From NCBI GenBank assembly GCA_904394975.1, contig CAJFNQ010000017.1:62001-126000 (forward strand): a DNA stretch of 64,000 nt, read 5' to 3'. Numbering within the stretch: the first letter of the stretch is position 1; every line of letters begins with the position of its first letter. The position numbers were made by a program, and so were the translations under genes. The notes under the pieces are model-generated. The model was not told where the DNA came from, made no database searches, and saw nothing but the letters and a program-made list of their open reading frames with translations. This document shows positions 33,904 to 42,174 of the stretch, in pieces. This DNA is from Metaruminococcus_A gallistercoris. Its GTDB lineage: Bacteria > Bacillota > Clostridia > Oscillospirales > Ruminococcaceae.

Positions 33904-36402
33904 TTATTCATCTGCTTTTTCTTCAGAAGATTCTTCTGTTTTTTCTTCTTTGTTGTTTGAAAAAACAAACTCATTGTTTTCAAACGAAACGGTTACTTTA
34001 TCCCCTGCTTTGAACTTCCCTTCCAGAAATTCCTCCGAAAGTTTATCTTCAATCTGCGAGGTGATGGCACGACGAAGCGGACGTGCGCCGTAAATCGGAT
34101 CATATCCAACCTCAGCAATATGCTCGATGCAGGAATCCGAGAAATCAATGCTGATTTCCAATCCTTCAACACGTTTTTTCAAACCATTCAGCATGTTGCC
34201 GGCAATCTTTTTAATGTCATCCGACGTCAGCTTATGGAAAACAATAATATCATCAATTCGGTTTAAAAATTCAGGTTTAAAGTGCTGCTTCAATTCACCC
34301 ATAACATCCGCTTTGATGTCTTTATCATCTTTTACCGCGGCTTCTTCGGAAACAAAACCAAGATTTTTTCGCTCACTGATAAGCCGTGCGCCAATATTGG
34401 ATGTCATGATGATTACACTGTTTTTAAAGCTTACTCTTCTTCCCTGACTGTCGGTCAAAATGCCGTCTTCCAGAATCTGAAGCAACATATTGAACACATC
34501 AGGATGTGCTTTCTCGACCTCATCAAACAAGATAACCGAATATGGTTTCCGACGAATTTTTTCAGTCAGCTGACCGCCATCGTCATAACCAACATACCCC
34601 GGAGGCGAACCAACCATTCTAGAGACAGAGTGTTTCTCCATGTACTCAGACATATCGAGACGAATCATGGCGTTTTCATCGCCAAACAGTGCTTCGGCCA
34701 GTGCTTTACAGAGCTCTGTTTTACCGACACCAGTCGGACCAAGGAACAAGAAAGAGCCAATTGGACGTTTCGGGTCTTTTAATCCAATCCTGCCGCGGCG
34801 AATGGCTTTCGCTACTGAACTTACCGCTTCATCCTGACCAATAACACGTTCATGAAGAACCTTTTCAAGGTTAAGCAGTCGTTCGCCTTCCTGTTCATTC
34901 AGCTGTTTGACCGGTATGCCAGTCCAGCTGGAAACAATATCCGCAATATCCTCCTCGGTTACTACACCGGAGTTATGCTTATTATCTTCCTGCCAATGTT
35001 GCTTTTGTTCTTCAAGCTGATTGGTAATCTCTTTTTCTTTGTCACGAATTTTGGCAGCAGATTCAAAATCCTGCGAATTAATCGCTGCAGCTTTTTCCTC
35101 GCCAAGGCGTTTTAATTCGTTTTCCAGCTGCTGCATATCCGGCGGAGCCGTGAATGCCTGCAAACGAACTTTGGATGCAGCCTCATCAATCAGGTCGATT
35201 GCTTTATCCGGCAGATACCGGTCGTTGATATAACGTGCAGACAATTTTACTGCCGCTTTGATCGCTTCATCAGAAATTTTCACTTTATGATGGGCTTCAT
35301 ATTTATCACGAAGGCCAAACAGAATGGTAACAGCATCTTCTTCCGAAGGCTCATCCACCATGACCGGTTGGAAACGACGCTCCAGAGCAGAATCCTTTTC
35401 GATGTATTTGCGGTATTCATCAATTGTAGTTGCACCAATGAGCTGTAATTCACCACGTGCAAGCTGCGGTTTTAAAATATTGGCTGCGTCTACTGCGCCC
35501 TCCGCAGCGCCGGCACCGATAATCGTGTGAATTTCATCAATAAACAGAATGATGTTGCCGGCTTTGGTGACTTCATCCAATGCACCTTTGATCCGCTCTT
35601 CGAAATCGCCGCGGTATTTTGCACCCGCCAACATAGAAGTAATATCCAAAGAAAACACCCGTTTGTTTTTCAGTGTCTCCGGCACCTCACCGTTGACGAT
35701 CTTCTGTGCCAATCCTTCAGCGATTGCTGTTTTACCAACGCCGGGTTCCCCGATCAGGCAAGGATTGTTTTTGGTTCGTCTTGAGAGAATTTGGATGACA
35801 CGTTTAATCTCTTCCTGACGCCCAACCACTGGATCGATTTGGTTATCCTTTGCAAGCTGGGTTAAATCACGGCCGAATTTATTTAACTGCGGGGTATCGC
35901 CGCCTTTGGCATTTGCGCTATGGGAGCTGCCGTAGCTGTTCTCCTGCGGCCCGGATACTCCTGCTTCACCAACTTCATTGATACATTCGCTGTAAAGGTC
36001 TCTGATGTTTACACCAAATTCCTGCAGAAATGCCACTGCATAACTGTCAGACTCCCGCAAAATTGCCATCAGTAAATGCTCGGTACCAACGTAAGTGTGT
36101 TTCAAATTACGCGCTTCGTAAATTGACATTTCCAGAATGCGTTTGCTTCGAGGGGTAAAATCAGCCGGAGACATCCGGGTTGGAATCCCCTTGCCAATCA
36201 CCGTTTCAAGTTTGTGATAAACATCCTGTTTTGTAATATTATGTTTATTTAACAGAGTACCAGCCACACCGGTTTCTTCTCCGCAAAGTGCACATAAAAT
36301 ATGCTCACTGCCAATATAAGTATGGCCAAGTTCTGACGCGATCTGCATGGCGTCATTTAAAACCTTGTTGGCTTTCTCAGTAAATCCATTGAATGCATAC
36401 AT
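33904..36402 (-). CDS. clpC: ATP-dependent Clp protease ATPase subunit ClpC
   Basis: 832-residue Hsp100 unfoldase that feeds ClpP and, with MecA or McsB, degrades marked proteins. Two N-terminal Clp repeats (ELGHTYIGSEHILCAL; NLKHTYVGTEHLLMAI), first AAA+ module with GEPGVGKTAIAEGLAQ, a UVR-containing middle domain (about residues 415-465), second AAA+ module with GPTGVGKTELCKALAEALFGDE, and an acidic Glu-rich tail. Last gene of the ctsR operon. RBS GGATGAG precedes the start. Confidence 0.97.
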   Translation of the reverse strand: MYAFNGFTEKANKVLNDAMQIASELGHTYIGSEHILCALCGEETGVAGTLLNKHNITKQDVYHKLETVIGKGIPTRMSPADFTPRSKRILEMSIYEARNLKHTYVGTEHLLMAILRESDSYAVAFLQEFGVNIRDLYSECINEVGEAGVSGPQENSYGSSHSANAKGGDTPQLNKFGRDLTQLAKDNQIDPVVGRQEEIKRVIQILSRRTKNNPCLIGEPGVGKTAIAEGLAQKIVNGEVPETLKNKRVFSLDITSMLAGAKYRGDFEERIKGALDEVTKAGNIILFIDEIHTIIGAGAAEGAVDAANILKPQLARGELQLIGATTIDEYRKYIEKDSALERRFQPVMVDEPSEEDAVTILFGLRDKYEAHHKVKISDEAIKAAVKLSARYINDRYLPDKAIDLIDEAASKVRLQAFTAPPDMQQLENELKRLGEEKAAAINSQDFESAAKIRDKEKEITNQLEEQKQHWQEDNKHNSGVVTEEDIADIVSSWTGIPVKQLNEQEGERLLNLEKVLHERVIGQDEAVSSVAKAIRRGRIGLKDPKRPIGSFLFLGPTGVGKTELCKALAEALFGDENAMIRLDMSEYMEKHSVSRMVGSPPGYVGYDDGGQLTEKIRRKPYSVILFDEVEKAHPDVFNMLLQILEDGILTDSQGRRVSFKNSVIIMTSNIGARLISERKNLGFVSEEAAVKDDKDIKADVMGELKQHFKPEFLNRIDDIIVFHKLTSDDIKKIAGNMLNGLKKRVEGLEISIDFSDSCIEHIAEVGYDPIYGARPLRRAITSQIEDKLSEEFLEGKFKAGDKVTVSFENNEFVFSNNKEEKTEESSEEKADE

Positions 36403-36425
36403 AAAAACTCATCCTTTCCATCCGG

Positions 36426-37439
36426 TCATTTTATCGCTTCATGCAATAAATGAGTTCGCAACTCGTTGACCGGTATTTTTTCGGTATTTGGTTTACACTT
36501 TAACACCGCATCCCCACCACAGGAAAGCAGGTGATTGATTGTTTCTTGTGAAAGATCCGTGATGATTCCCAATGAAACGCCCAAACGAACATCAGAAATC
36601 AACCGGTAAAATTCCTCCGCACTCATCAAACGAGCATATTTGAGCAATCCATAACTGCGATAAACTGCGTCTTCTACTTCCACACGATTGTTTTTTAACA
36701 TTGTTTGGCGTGCTTCGCGTTCACTATGAAGAATCTGGTTCACTACGCTCTTCAAATTATCAATTGCCTGTTCTTCTGAAATGCCGAGTGTAATTTGATT
36801 TGAAATCTGATAGAGAGAGCCATAAGCATTGCTTCCTTCCCCATAAGTACCACGCACGGTCAGTCCAAGTTTGGAAACAGTATTGATAATGCTGTTTAAT
36901 GCACCTGCTGATTCCAAAGCTGGAAGATGCAGCATAACAGATGCCCGAAGGCCGGTTCCGAGGTTGGTCATGCAGGTTGTTAAATAACCAAGGTCTTCGT
37001 CAAACGCATACTCAAACGACTCGTTTAAAAAATCATCGCATTGATTTGCAAGACGATATGCCTCTTCCAAATTGAATCCAGGAACCATGACCTGAATTCT
37101 CAAATGATCTTCTTCATTCACCATAATGCTGATGGAGCGGTCAGCAGAAAGGGCTAAAAGGTTATTTCCCTGTTTTACAAAATCAGGACTGACAAGATGC
37201 TGTTCCACTAATGCTGATTTTTGATTTGGGGTTATCTGATCCGGCCAGATTAATTCAAGTTGATTGTCTCCTAAATTTAACTCTTTCAGCTTATTTTCCA
37301 CTTCGTGATTTAGTTCCTGTTTTTGGCCATCATCCATTCTATCCAAAAAAGGATATTTCGAAAGATTACGCGCCAAACGAATGCGGGAACTGATTACAAT
37401 ATCACCATCATTGCCGGAAGCATCATACCATTTTTTCAT
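36426..37439 (-). CDS. mcsB: Protein arginine kinase McsB
   Basis: 337 residues of the phosphagen-kinase fold. SSRIRLARNLSKYPF at the N-terminus, the LTTCMTNLGTGLRASVMLHLP block with the active-site Cys region, and RGTYGEGSNAYGSLYQISNQITLG. McsB phosphorylates arginines, inactivating CtsR and tagging proteins for ClpCP. It begins one base after mcsA ends. Confidence 0.96.
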   Translation of the reverse strand: MKKWYDASGNDGDIVISSRIRLARNLSKYPFLDRMDDGQKQELNHEVENKLKELNLGDNQLELIWPDQITPNQKSALVEQHLVSPDFVKQGNNLLALSADRSISIMVNEEDHLRIQVMVPGFNLEEAYRLANQCDDFLNESFEYAFDEDLGYLTTCMTNLGTGLRASVMLHLPALESAGALNSIINTVSKLGLTVRGTYGEGSNAYGSLYQISNQITLGISEEQAIDNLKSVVNQILHSEREARQTMLKNNRVEVEDAVYRSYGLLKYARLMSAEEFYRLISDVRLGVSLGIITDLSQETINHLLSCGGDAVLKCKPNTEKIPVNELRTHLLHEAIK

Positions 37440-37440
37440 T

Positions 37441-37938
37441 TTAATCCGCCTCCCCTTTCAGCTGCTTAATCTGATCTCGCAATGCGGCTGCTTCTTCAAA
37501 CTGTTGTGATTGAACTGCCGAAGATAATTTCTGCTCCAGCATCTCAATCTGACGCTTATTTTTCAATTCCACAGGAGCCGATTGTGGTACTTTACCGGTA
37601 TGTGCTGCGTTGCCATGGATTTTTCGGATGATTGGCAACAGATCCTGCTTAAAGGTTTGCACACATCCGCTGCATCCCAAATGACCCGTAGAAAGAATCT
37701 GTCTTAAGGTTGCTCCGCAATGAGGACAGCATGCTTCCTGTTGCCGTTTAGTAAATTCTTGTTGATTAAAGAGACCTGAAAACAAGCTGGATGTATTAAA
37801 AAACGGATTGGATATCCACCCTGTGTGCAGTTTGGATGCACAATCAGAGCAAAGATACATAATGCTTGTTTGACCGTTTATTGTTTGCTTAACAGTTGTT
37901 GTTGCATTATTTTTTCCGCAATTGCTGCAAATCATCAC
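37441..37938 (-). CDS. mcsA: McsA, zinc-binding activator of McsB
   Basis: 165 residues with four CXXC motifs (CSNCGK, CSDCAS, CPHCGA, CSGCVQ) and a C-terminal UVR motif (QQFEEAAALRDQIKQLKGE). In the family it binds metal and activates McsB. ATTCCTCC on the plus strand (GGAGGAAT on the coding strand) precedes the start; 13 bases from ctsR. Confidence 0.94.
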   Translation of the reverse strand: MMICSNCGKNNATTTVKQTINGQTSIMYLCSDCASKLHTGWISNPFFNTSSLFSGLFNQQEFTKRQQEACCPHCGATLRQILSTGHLGCSGCVQTFKQDLLPIIRKIHGNAAHTGKVPQSAPVELKNKRQIEMLEQKLSSAVQSQQFEEAAALRDQIKQLKGEAD

Positions 37939-37951
37939 AATTCCTCCTATT

Positions 37952-38404
37952 CTACTGAATCAATGCCAGTAACATGGATTTTAAAAGTTCTGCCCGCACC
38001 TGGTTGCCAGCTGTATGAGGTAATTTCCTTAAAATATGGTTGGTAACGGCAGACGATATGATTTTTTCATCCTTTTCTTCAATCCATTTATTATGAAACA
38101 GATTTTGCAAAATCATTCTTGCTGAATTTTCGTCAATTTCATTTCCAATTGAATTTACCACATGCATAACCATGTTATTTGGCTTAGGGTTGATCTTTAT
38201 GATTCGAATATAGCCACCGCCGCCGCGCTTGCTTTCTACAATGTAACCATGTTCCGGTGTAAAACGGGAGGTGATTACATAATTAATCTGACTCGGTACA
38301 CAACCAATCTGATTGGCCAGTTCATTGCGTTTGAGTTGCACACTTCCACCAGATTGGTTTAAAGTATCCAATATTGCCTGTGTAATAATATCTGATATAT
38401 TCAT
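37952..38404 (-). CDS. ctsR: Class III heat-shock repressor CtsR
   Basis: 150 residues. Winged-helix N-terminal part with the glycine-rich wing SKRGGGGYIRI that binds the heptad operator and acts as a thermosensor, and a C-terminal four-helix domain targeted by McsB. First gene of the ctsR-mcsA-mcsB-clpC operon, which it represses through the boxes at 38415-38431 and 38473-38489. Confidence 0.96.
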   Translation of the reverse strand: MNISDIITQAILDTLNQSGGSVQLKRNELANQIGCVPSQINYVITSRFTPEHGYIVESKRGGGGYIRIIKINPKPNNMVMHVVNSIGNEIDENSARMILQNLFHNKWIEEKDEKIISSAVTNHILRKLPHTAGNQVRAELLKSMLLALIQ

Positions 38405-38414
38405 CTTCTCACCG

Positions 38415-38431
38415 TTTGACCTTTCTTGACC
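38415..38431 (-). promoter_or_regulatory. CtsR box 1
   Basis: On the minus strand GGTCAAG-AAA-GGTCAAA, a direct heptad repeat with three-base spacing matching the CtsR operator, between the -10 and the ctsR start codon. Confidence 0.85.
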
Positions 38432-38442
38432 TTCTGACAGTA

Positions 38443-38472
38443 ATTATATTCTTAAAGTCAAATAAAGTCAAA
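38443..38472 (-). promoter_or_regulatory. Promoter of the ctsR operon
   Basis: On the minus strand TTGACT (38472-38467), 18-base spacer, TATAAT (38448-38443). The -35 coincides with one of the AGTCAAA heptads (38467-38473), so repressor binding would cover it. Confidence 0.7.
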
Positions 38473-38489
38473 GTCAATAAAGGTCAAAA
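38473..38489 (+). promoter_or_regulatory. CtsR box 2
   Basis: AGTCAAT-AAA-GGTCAAA on the plus strand, again a heptad pair with three-base spacing. Further AGTCAAA heptads at 38456-38462 and 38467-38473 make an array of at least four in 34 bases. Confidence 0.8.
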
Positions 38490-38657
38490 TAGATTTTGAC
38501 TAATTCATATTTCCTTGTTATTTTAAAATATCTTTTATTTTCTAACGAATTCAAAGTTTTTCTATCAATTTCATTTTGTTTTTATATTTTTTGAGTAGCA
38601 CTTCTGACCGATGCAACATAGTATGTGATGTAAAACAAAAAAGGAGGTCACTTGATT

Positions 38658-38792
38658 ATGTTTAATGGTGGTTGTTGTGGAGGAAATGGTAGCTGGATTA
38701 TTATTCTTATCCTGATTCTTTGCTGCTGCGGTTGTGGCGGTAATGCCTGTGGTAACAGCGGCTGCGGCAATAGCTGTGGATGCTGCGACTAA
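38658..38792 (+). CDS. Cys/Gly-rich single-helix mini-protein
   Basis: 44 residues: MFNGGCCGGNGSW, a hydrophobic stretch IIILILIL, then CCCGCGGNACGNSGCGNSCGCCD. Thirteen cysteines. The ATG is preceded by AAAAAAGGAGGTC nine bases upstream and the gene is closed by a strong terminator (38830-38858), so it is a genuine transcription unit. The layout (Gly/Cys patch, one membrane helix, Gly/Cys tail) resembles the YjcZ-type small spore or membrane peptides of Firmicutes, but I cannot name a family. CATAGTATG near 38615 resembles a sporulation-sigma -10; weak evidence. Confidence 0.75.
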   Translation: MFNGGCCGGNGSWIIILILILCCCGCGGNACGNSGCGNSCGCCD

Positions 38793-38829
38793 TGGACAGT
38801 TCCATGTTCCCTTCACTCAAGTGAACAGG

Positions 38830-38858
38830 AAAATGCCGGGGACTTTCCCCGGCATTTT
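38830..38858 (+). terminator. Intrinsic terminator after the Cys-rich gene
   Basis: Thirteen-base arms AAAATGCCGGGGA and TCCCCGGCATTTT with a three-base loop, followed by CTGTTTT. Confidence 0.9.
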
Positions 38859-38986
38859 CTGTTTTACTACACATAATAACCGGATGTTTACACCTTTTAC
38901 ATTCTTTTTCCTGCTATTCCTTTTTTATCTTATCAGTTTATGTTATAATATTTTGTAAGAAACAGTTGTAACAGGAGGAGAAGATC

Positions 38987-40009
38987 ATGCCAAACGTCAC
39001 ACTTGGAAAAACAGGATTAATCGTCAATAAAAACAGTTTCGGTGCCTTGCCAATCCAGCGTATTACAAAAGAAGAAGCAGCTGTTATTTTAAAAAAAGCT
39101 TACCATAACGGAGTAAACTTTTTTGATACGGCTGTTGGTTATTCCGACAGCGAAGAAAAAATAGGCTATGCTCTTTCGGATGTACGTGATCATATTTATA
39201 TCGCCACCAAAACTCCTTCAAAAAATGCGGAAGATTTTTGGAAGGACCTTGAGAAAAGTCTTTCTCGATTAAAGACTGACCACATCGATGTATATCAGTT
39301 TCACAATCCTCCGTTCTGCCCGAAACCCGGAGACGGCACAGGATTGTATGAAGCGATGCTGGAAGCAAAAAAACAGGGTAAAATTCGTTTCATCGGCATT
39401 ACCAATCATCGTTTGCCGGTTGCAATTGAAGCGGTTGAATCCGGTCTTTACGATACCTTGCAGTTTCCGTTCAGTTATCTCGCCAGCGAAAAAGATATTG
39501 ATCTTGTAAAACTTTGCAAAAAGCACAATGTCGGCTTTATCGCAATGAAAGGCATGTCTGGCGGAATTATTACAAATAGTGCCGCCGCTTACGCATTTAT
39601 GAATCAATTTGATAACGTTGTTCCGATTTGGGGAATTCAAAGAGAATCAGAGCTGGATGAATTTATTTCCTATCAGGACAACCCTCCTGCGATGGACGGT
39701 GAAATCGCCGATTTAATTGAAAAAGATAAAAAGGAGCTGTCGGGCAACTTCTGCCGCGGCTGCGCTTATTGTGAACCCTGCCCCGCCGGAATTCAAATTT
39801 CTTTAAGCGCGCGTATGATGTGGATGTTACGCCGCGCTCCCAGCCAGAATTTCACTACACCTGAATGGCAGGAAAAAATGGAACGCATTGCTAACTGCAT
39901 CCACTGCAATCATTGTGTTCGTCATTGCCCATATAGTTTAAACACCCCTGCTCTTCTGGCACAAAACCTAAAGGATTACCGCGCTTATATCAAAGAGCAT
40001 AATCTGTAA
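38987..40009 (+). CDS. Aldo/keto reductase with C-terminal iron-sulfur domain
   Basis: 340 residues. AKR barrel with LGKTGLIVNKNSFGALPIQ, NFFDTAVGYSDSEEKIG (Asp/Tyr), IYIATKTPSK (Lys) and VYQFHNP (His), followed by a ferredoxin-like tail with two clusters of cysteines (CRGCAYCEPCPAG; CIHCNHCVRHCPY) for 4Fe-4S centres. This architecture is common in anaerobes; substrate unknown. GGAGGAG precedes the ATG, and an extended -10 (TGTTATAAT, 38941-38949) lies about 30 bases upstream. Confidence 0.9.
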   Translation: MPNVTLGKTGLIVNKNSFGALPIQRITKEEAAVILKKAYHNGVNFFDTAVGYSDSEEKIGYALSDVRDHIYIATKTPSKNAEDFWKDLEKSLSRLKTDHIDVYQFHNPPFCPKPGDGTGLYEAMLEAKKQGKIRFIGITNHRLPVAIEAVESGLYDTLQFPFSYLASEKDIDLVKLCKKHNVGFIAMKGMSGGIITNSAAAYAFMNQFDNVVPIWGIQRESELDEFISYQDNPPAMDGEIADLIEKDKKELSGNFCRGCAYCEPCPAGIQISLSARMMWMLRRAPSQNFTTPEWQEKMERIANCIHCNHCVRHCPYSLNTPALLAQNLKDYRAYIKEHNL

Positions 40010-40058
40010 ATCGCGTTAAATATTAACGGATATACGATATTCTTCAATAGAACAAAAA

Positions 40059-40092
40059 AAGACGGAAAGCAGTGTATTCTGCTTTCCGTCTT
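40059..40092. terminator. Bidirectional intrinsic terminator
   Basis: AAGACGGAAAGCAG (40059-40072) and CTGCTTTCCGTCTT (40079-40092), preceded by an A-run and placed between convergent genes. Confidence 0.88.
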
Positions 40093-40109
40093 CGTCTTTA
40101 AAATGAAAT

Positions 40110-42101
40110 TTAATTTCTCATCAATTTGTCAGGCTCATACTTGTTAGTAAACAAAACGGTGATGACCGCGGGAATAGTTACTGATAATACAGAAACAATA
40201 AACAGCATGAAAAAAAGCTTCCAGTTCATTAAAATCAATTGCTGATGAAACAGAATATCATTTGTCAGAATCATTAAAAGTACAGTAAACAAAAGAGAGA
40301 TCACAAAGATTTTAACTGCTTCCCAGACCGATTCTACTACGATTAGCCGGTACACAGCAACTCGTGTCGCTCCATTCGCTTTCAAAATGCAAATTTCATA
40401 TTTTCTCTGCTGAGTTTCATGGATTCGAACCACCGTTACCATAAAGAAAACGATTATAACAATCGCGATTGAAACGATTGTCATCGCAATGCGAGTCTCC
40501 TGAATACTTGTTGTCATAGTTTCAAAATCCTGATAACGATTATACACCAACCAGTTTGAATCCAGCTCGCGGATTGCCATTTTGGCAGATTCCACCTCAT
40601 CGTATCTGCCAACAACCGCCCAACAAGCACTTGGTGCCCACGCAGATTCATTTTCTTCAAATGTTTCGGTCTCATTTTCTTTCAAAAGTGCTGAGAGCCG
40701 CTGATAAGGAACATAAATCACCATGTTTCCTGATTCAGAATAACTGTTTTCAAAAGTTCCAGCCAATATTCCACGAACAGAAACATTAATTGTGTCAGAT
40801 TGGGTAACAGCCAGATCGATTGATATACCACCCTGTTCAATGTTTTTCAATTTCGTTGGTACTTTCAGTGATAACGTCAATTTGGTTTTATCCAGATCAT
40901 CCAATCCCAGTTCCTGTGCAACTAGATAAGAAACATAAACGCCATCTTCCTCTGATATTGTTTCATCCAGAACAATTGACTTTTGGTCCATTAACTGATC
41001 GCTGTAATATGGTACAACATAGTAACTGATGCGCTTGCCGTTTATGTCCTGCCCCTGTATTTCATAATACGGGATAACATTGCGAATCCAGGTCAGTTTT
41101 CTGATCTTTTGGTATGCATCTTCATCAAACGGAGCATCCCAAGGATCAAACATTGCCTTTGTACGCTGTTTTTCGCCATTTGTATTGGTCGCGTTGACAA
41201 CAAAGATTTCCCGGTCTGAAATGCGGTTCATCAGATAATCCTGATTTGCAACGAAATTTTGGCCAAAGTCTGAACAAAGCGAGACAAACGAAACCGCAAG
41301 CGCACAAAATAAAACAATCAGGCAATTGCGCAATCTGTTTTTCCGACTTTTTGCATTTATATAATGTGCGTAAAATCCGAATGAATAATTCGTCTTATGC
41401 TCTTTACTCTCGCTTTTTTCCATCTCCAAATCATTATTTAAATCGCCGGATAAGACAACACGGCGGTCCGTTATTTGATACAGAACATCCGCACGATGAT
41501 AAATATCGGGATCATGTGTAGCAATGACTACCATTTTATGTTGCTCATGCGCAATCTTCCAAAGCAGATCAAAAACCATATCCGCATTTTGTTTATCCAA
41601 GGCGGATGTCGGCTCGTCCGCAATAATCAGATCCGGGTTTTTAATCAGCGCACAGGCAATTGCGGCACGCTGTCGTTCGCCGCCTGAAAGCTGACGCGGA
41701 TACATATCTGCCTTATCCCTAAGCCCGATTGTTTCCAGAAGTTCATCAACACGGCTTCGGCTTTTATCTTGTATCTTCTCAACCATCGAGAGTGAAGTCA
41801 ACAGATTTTCCCGAACGTTCATGGAATCGATCAGACTGTTCTGCTGGAACACATAACCGATTCGATATCGCCGGTAGAATGCCTTTTCCCGGTCGTTTTC
41901 CGAATCTATCTGTGTCCCGTCAAATACATAAGAATGCCCTGTTTGAGAAGCAATCAGGCCGATGATGTAAAGAAGAGTGGTTTTTCCGCTTCCGGAAGGA
42001 CCGGTGATTGCTACGACCTGTCCTTTTGGAAGCGTAAGCGCGGCGTTTTCAATAACCGACTTATCCCCAAAAGAAATGTTGATATGATCAAGCCGGATCA
42101 T
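40110..42101 (-). CDS. Fused ABC transporter (ATPase plus FtsX/MacB-like permease), gene 2
   Basis: 663 residues from ATG 42101, which has AAAGAGGTG upstream. N-terminal ATPase: Walker A GPSGSGKTTLLYIIG, Q-loop VFQQNSLIDS, signature LSGGERQRAAIACALIK, Walker B DLIIADEPTSALD. Then a membrane helix (about 258-276), a large external domain (about 280-520), and three C-terminal helices of the FtsX type. The ATPase resembles the type associated with lactococcin-972-like bacteriocin export. It follows a similar transporter gene and a terminator at 42134-42164; both end in the same NKYEPDxxMRN motif. Confidence 0.88.
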   Translation of the reverse strand: MIRLDHINISFGDKSVIENAALTLPKGQVVAITGPSGSGKTTLLYIIGLIASQTGHSYVFDGTQIDSENDREKAFYRRYRIGYVFQQNSLIDSMNVRENLLTSLSMVEKIQDKSRSRVDELLETIGLRDKADMYPRQLSGGERQRAAIACALIKNPDLIIADEPTSALDKQNADMVFDLLWKIAHEQHKMVVIATHDPDIYHRADVLYQITDRRVVLSGDLNNDLEMEKSESKEHKTNYSFGFYAHYINAKSRKNRLRNCLIVLFCALAVSFVSLCSDFGQNFVANQDYLMNRISDREIFVVNATNTNGEKQRTKAMFDPWDAPFDEDAYQKIRKLTWIRNVIPYYEIQGQDINGKRISYYVVPYYSDQLMDQKSIVLDETISEEDGVYVSYLVAQELGLDDLDKTKLTLSLKVPTKLKNIEQGGISIDLAVTQSDTINVSVRGILAGTFENSYSESGNMVIYVPYQRLSALLKENETETFEENESAWAPSACWAVVGRYDEVESAKMAIRELDSNWLVYNRYQDFETMTTSIQETRIAMTIVSIAIVIIVFFMVTVVRIHETQQRKYEICILKANGATRVAVYRLIVVESVWEAVKIFVISLLFTVLLMILTNDILFHQQLILMNWKLFFMLFIVSVLSVTIPAVITVLFTNKYEPDKLMRN

Positions 42102-42133
42102 AGTATTCACCTCTTTCCTTTTTATAAAGGAAC

Positions 42134-42164
42134 AAAAAGGCCGCTTTTATTTTGCGGCCTTTTT
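42134..42164 (-). terminator. Intrinsic terminator between the two ABC transporter genes
   Basis: AAAAAGGCCGC (42134-42144) and GCGGCCTTTTT (42154-42164). On the minus strand it follows the upstream transporter's stop codon; readthrough or a second promoter would be needed for gene 2. Confidence 0.8.
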
Positions 42165-42174
42165 CCTTACCTGT

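Noticed and set aside
38571..38816. Minus-strand frame rich in Ala/Thr opposite the Cys-rich gene
   Set aside because: It is the complement of the Gly/Cys codons of the genuine plus-strand gene and has no Shine-Dalgarno.
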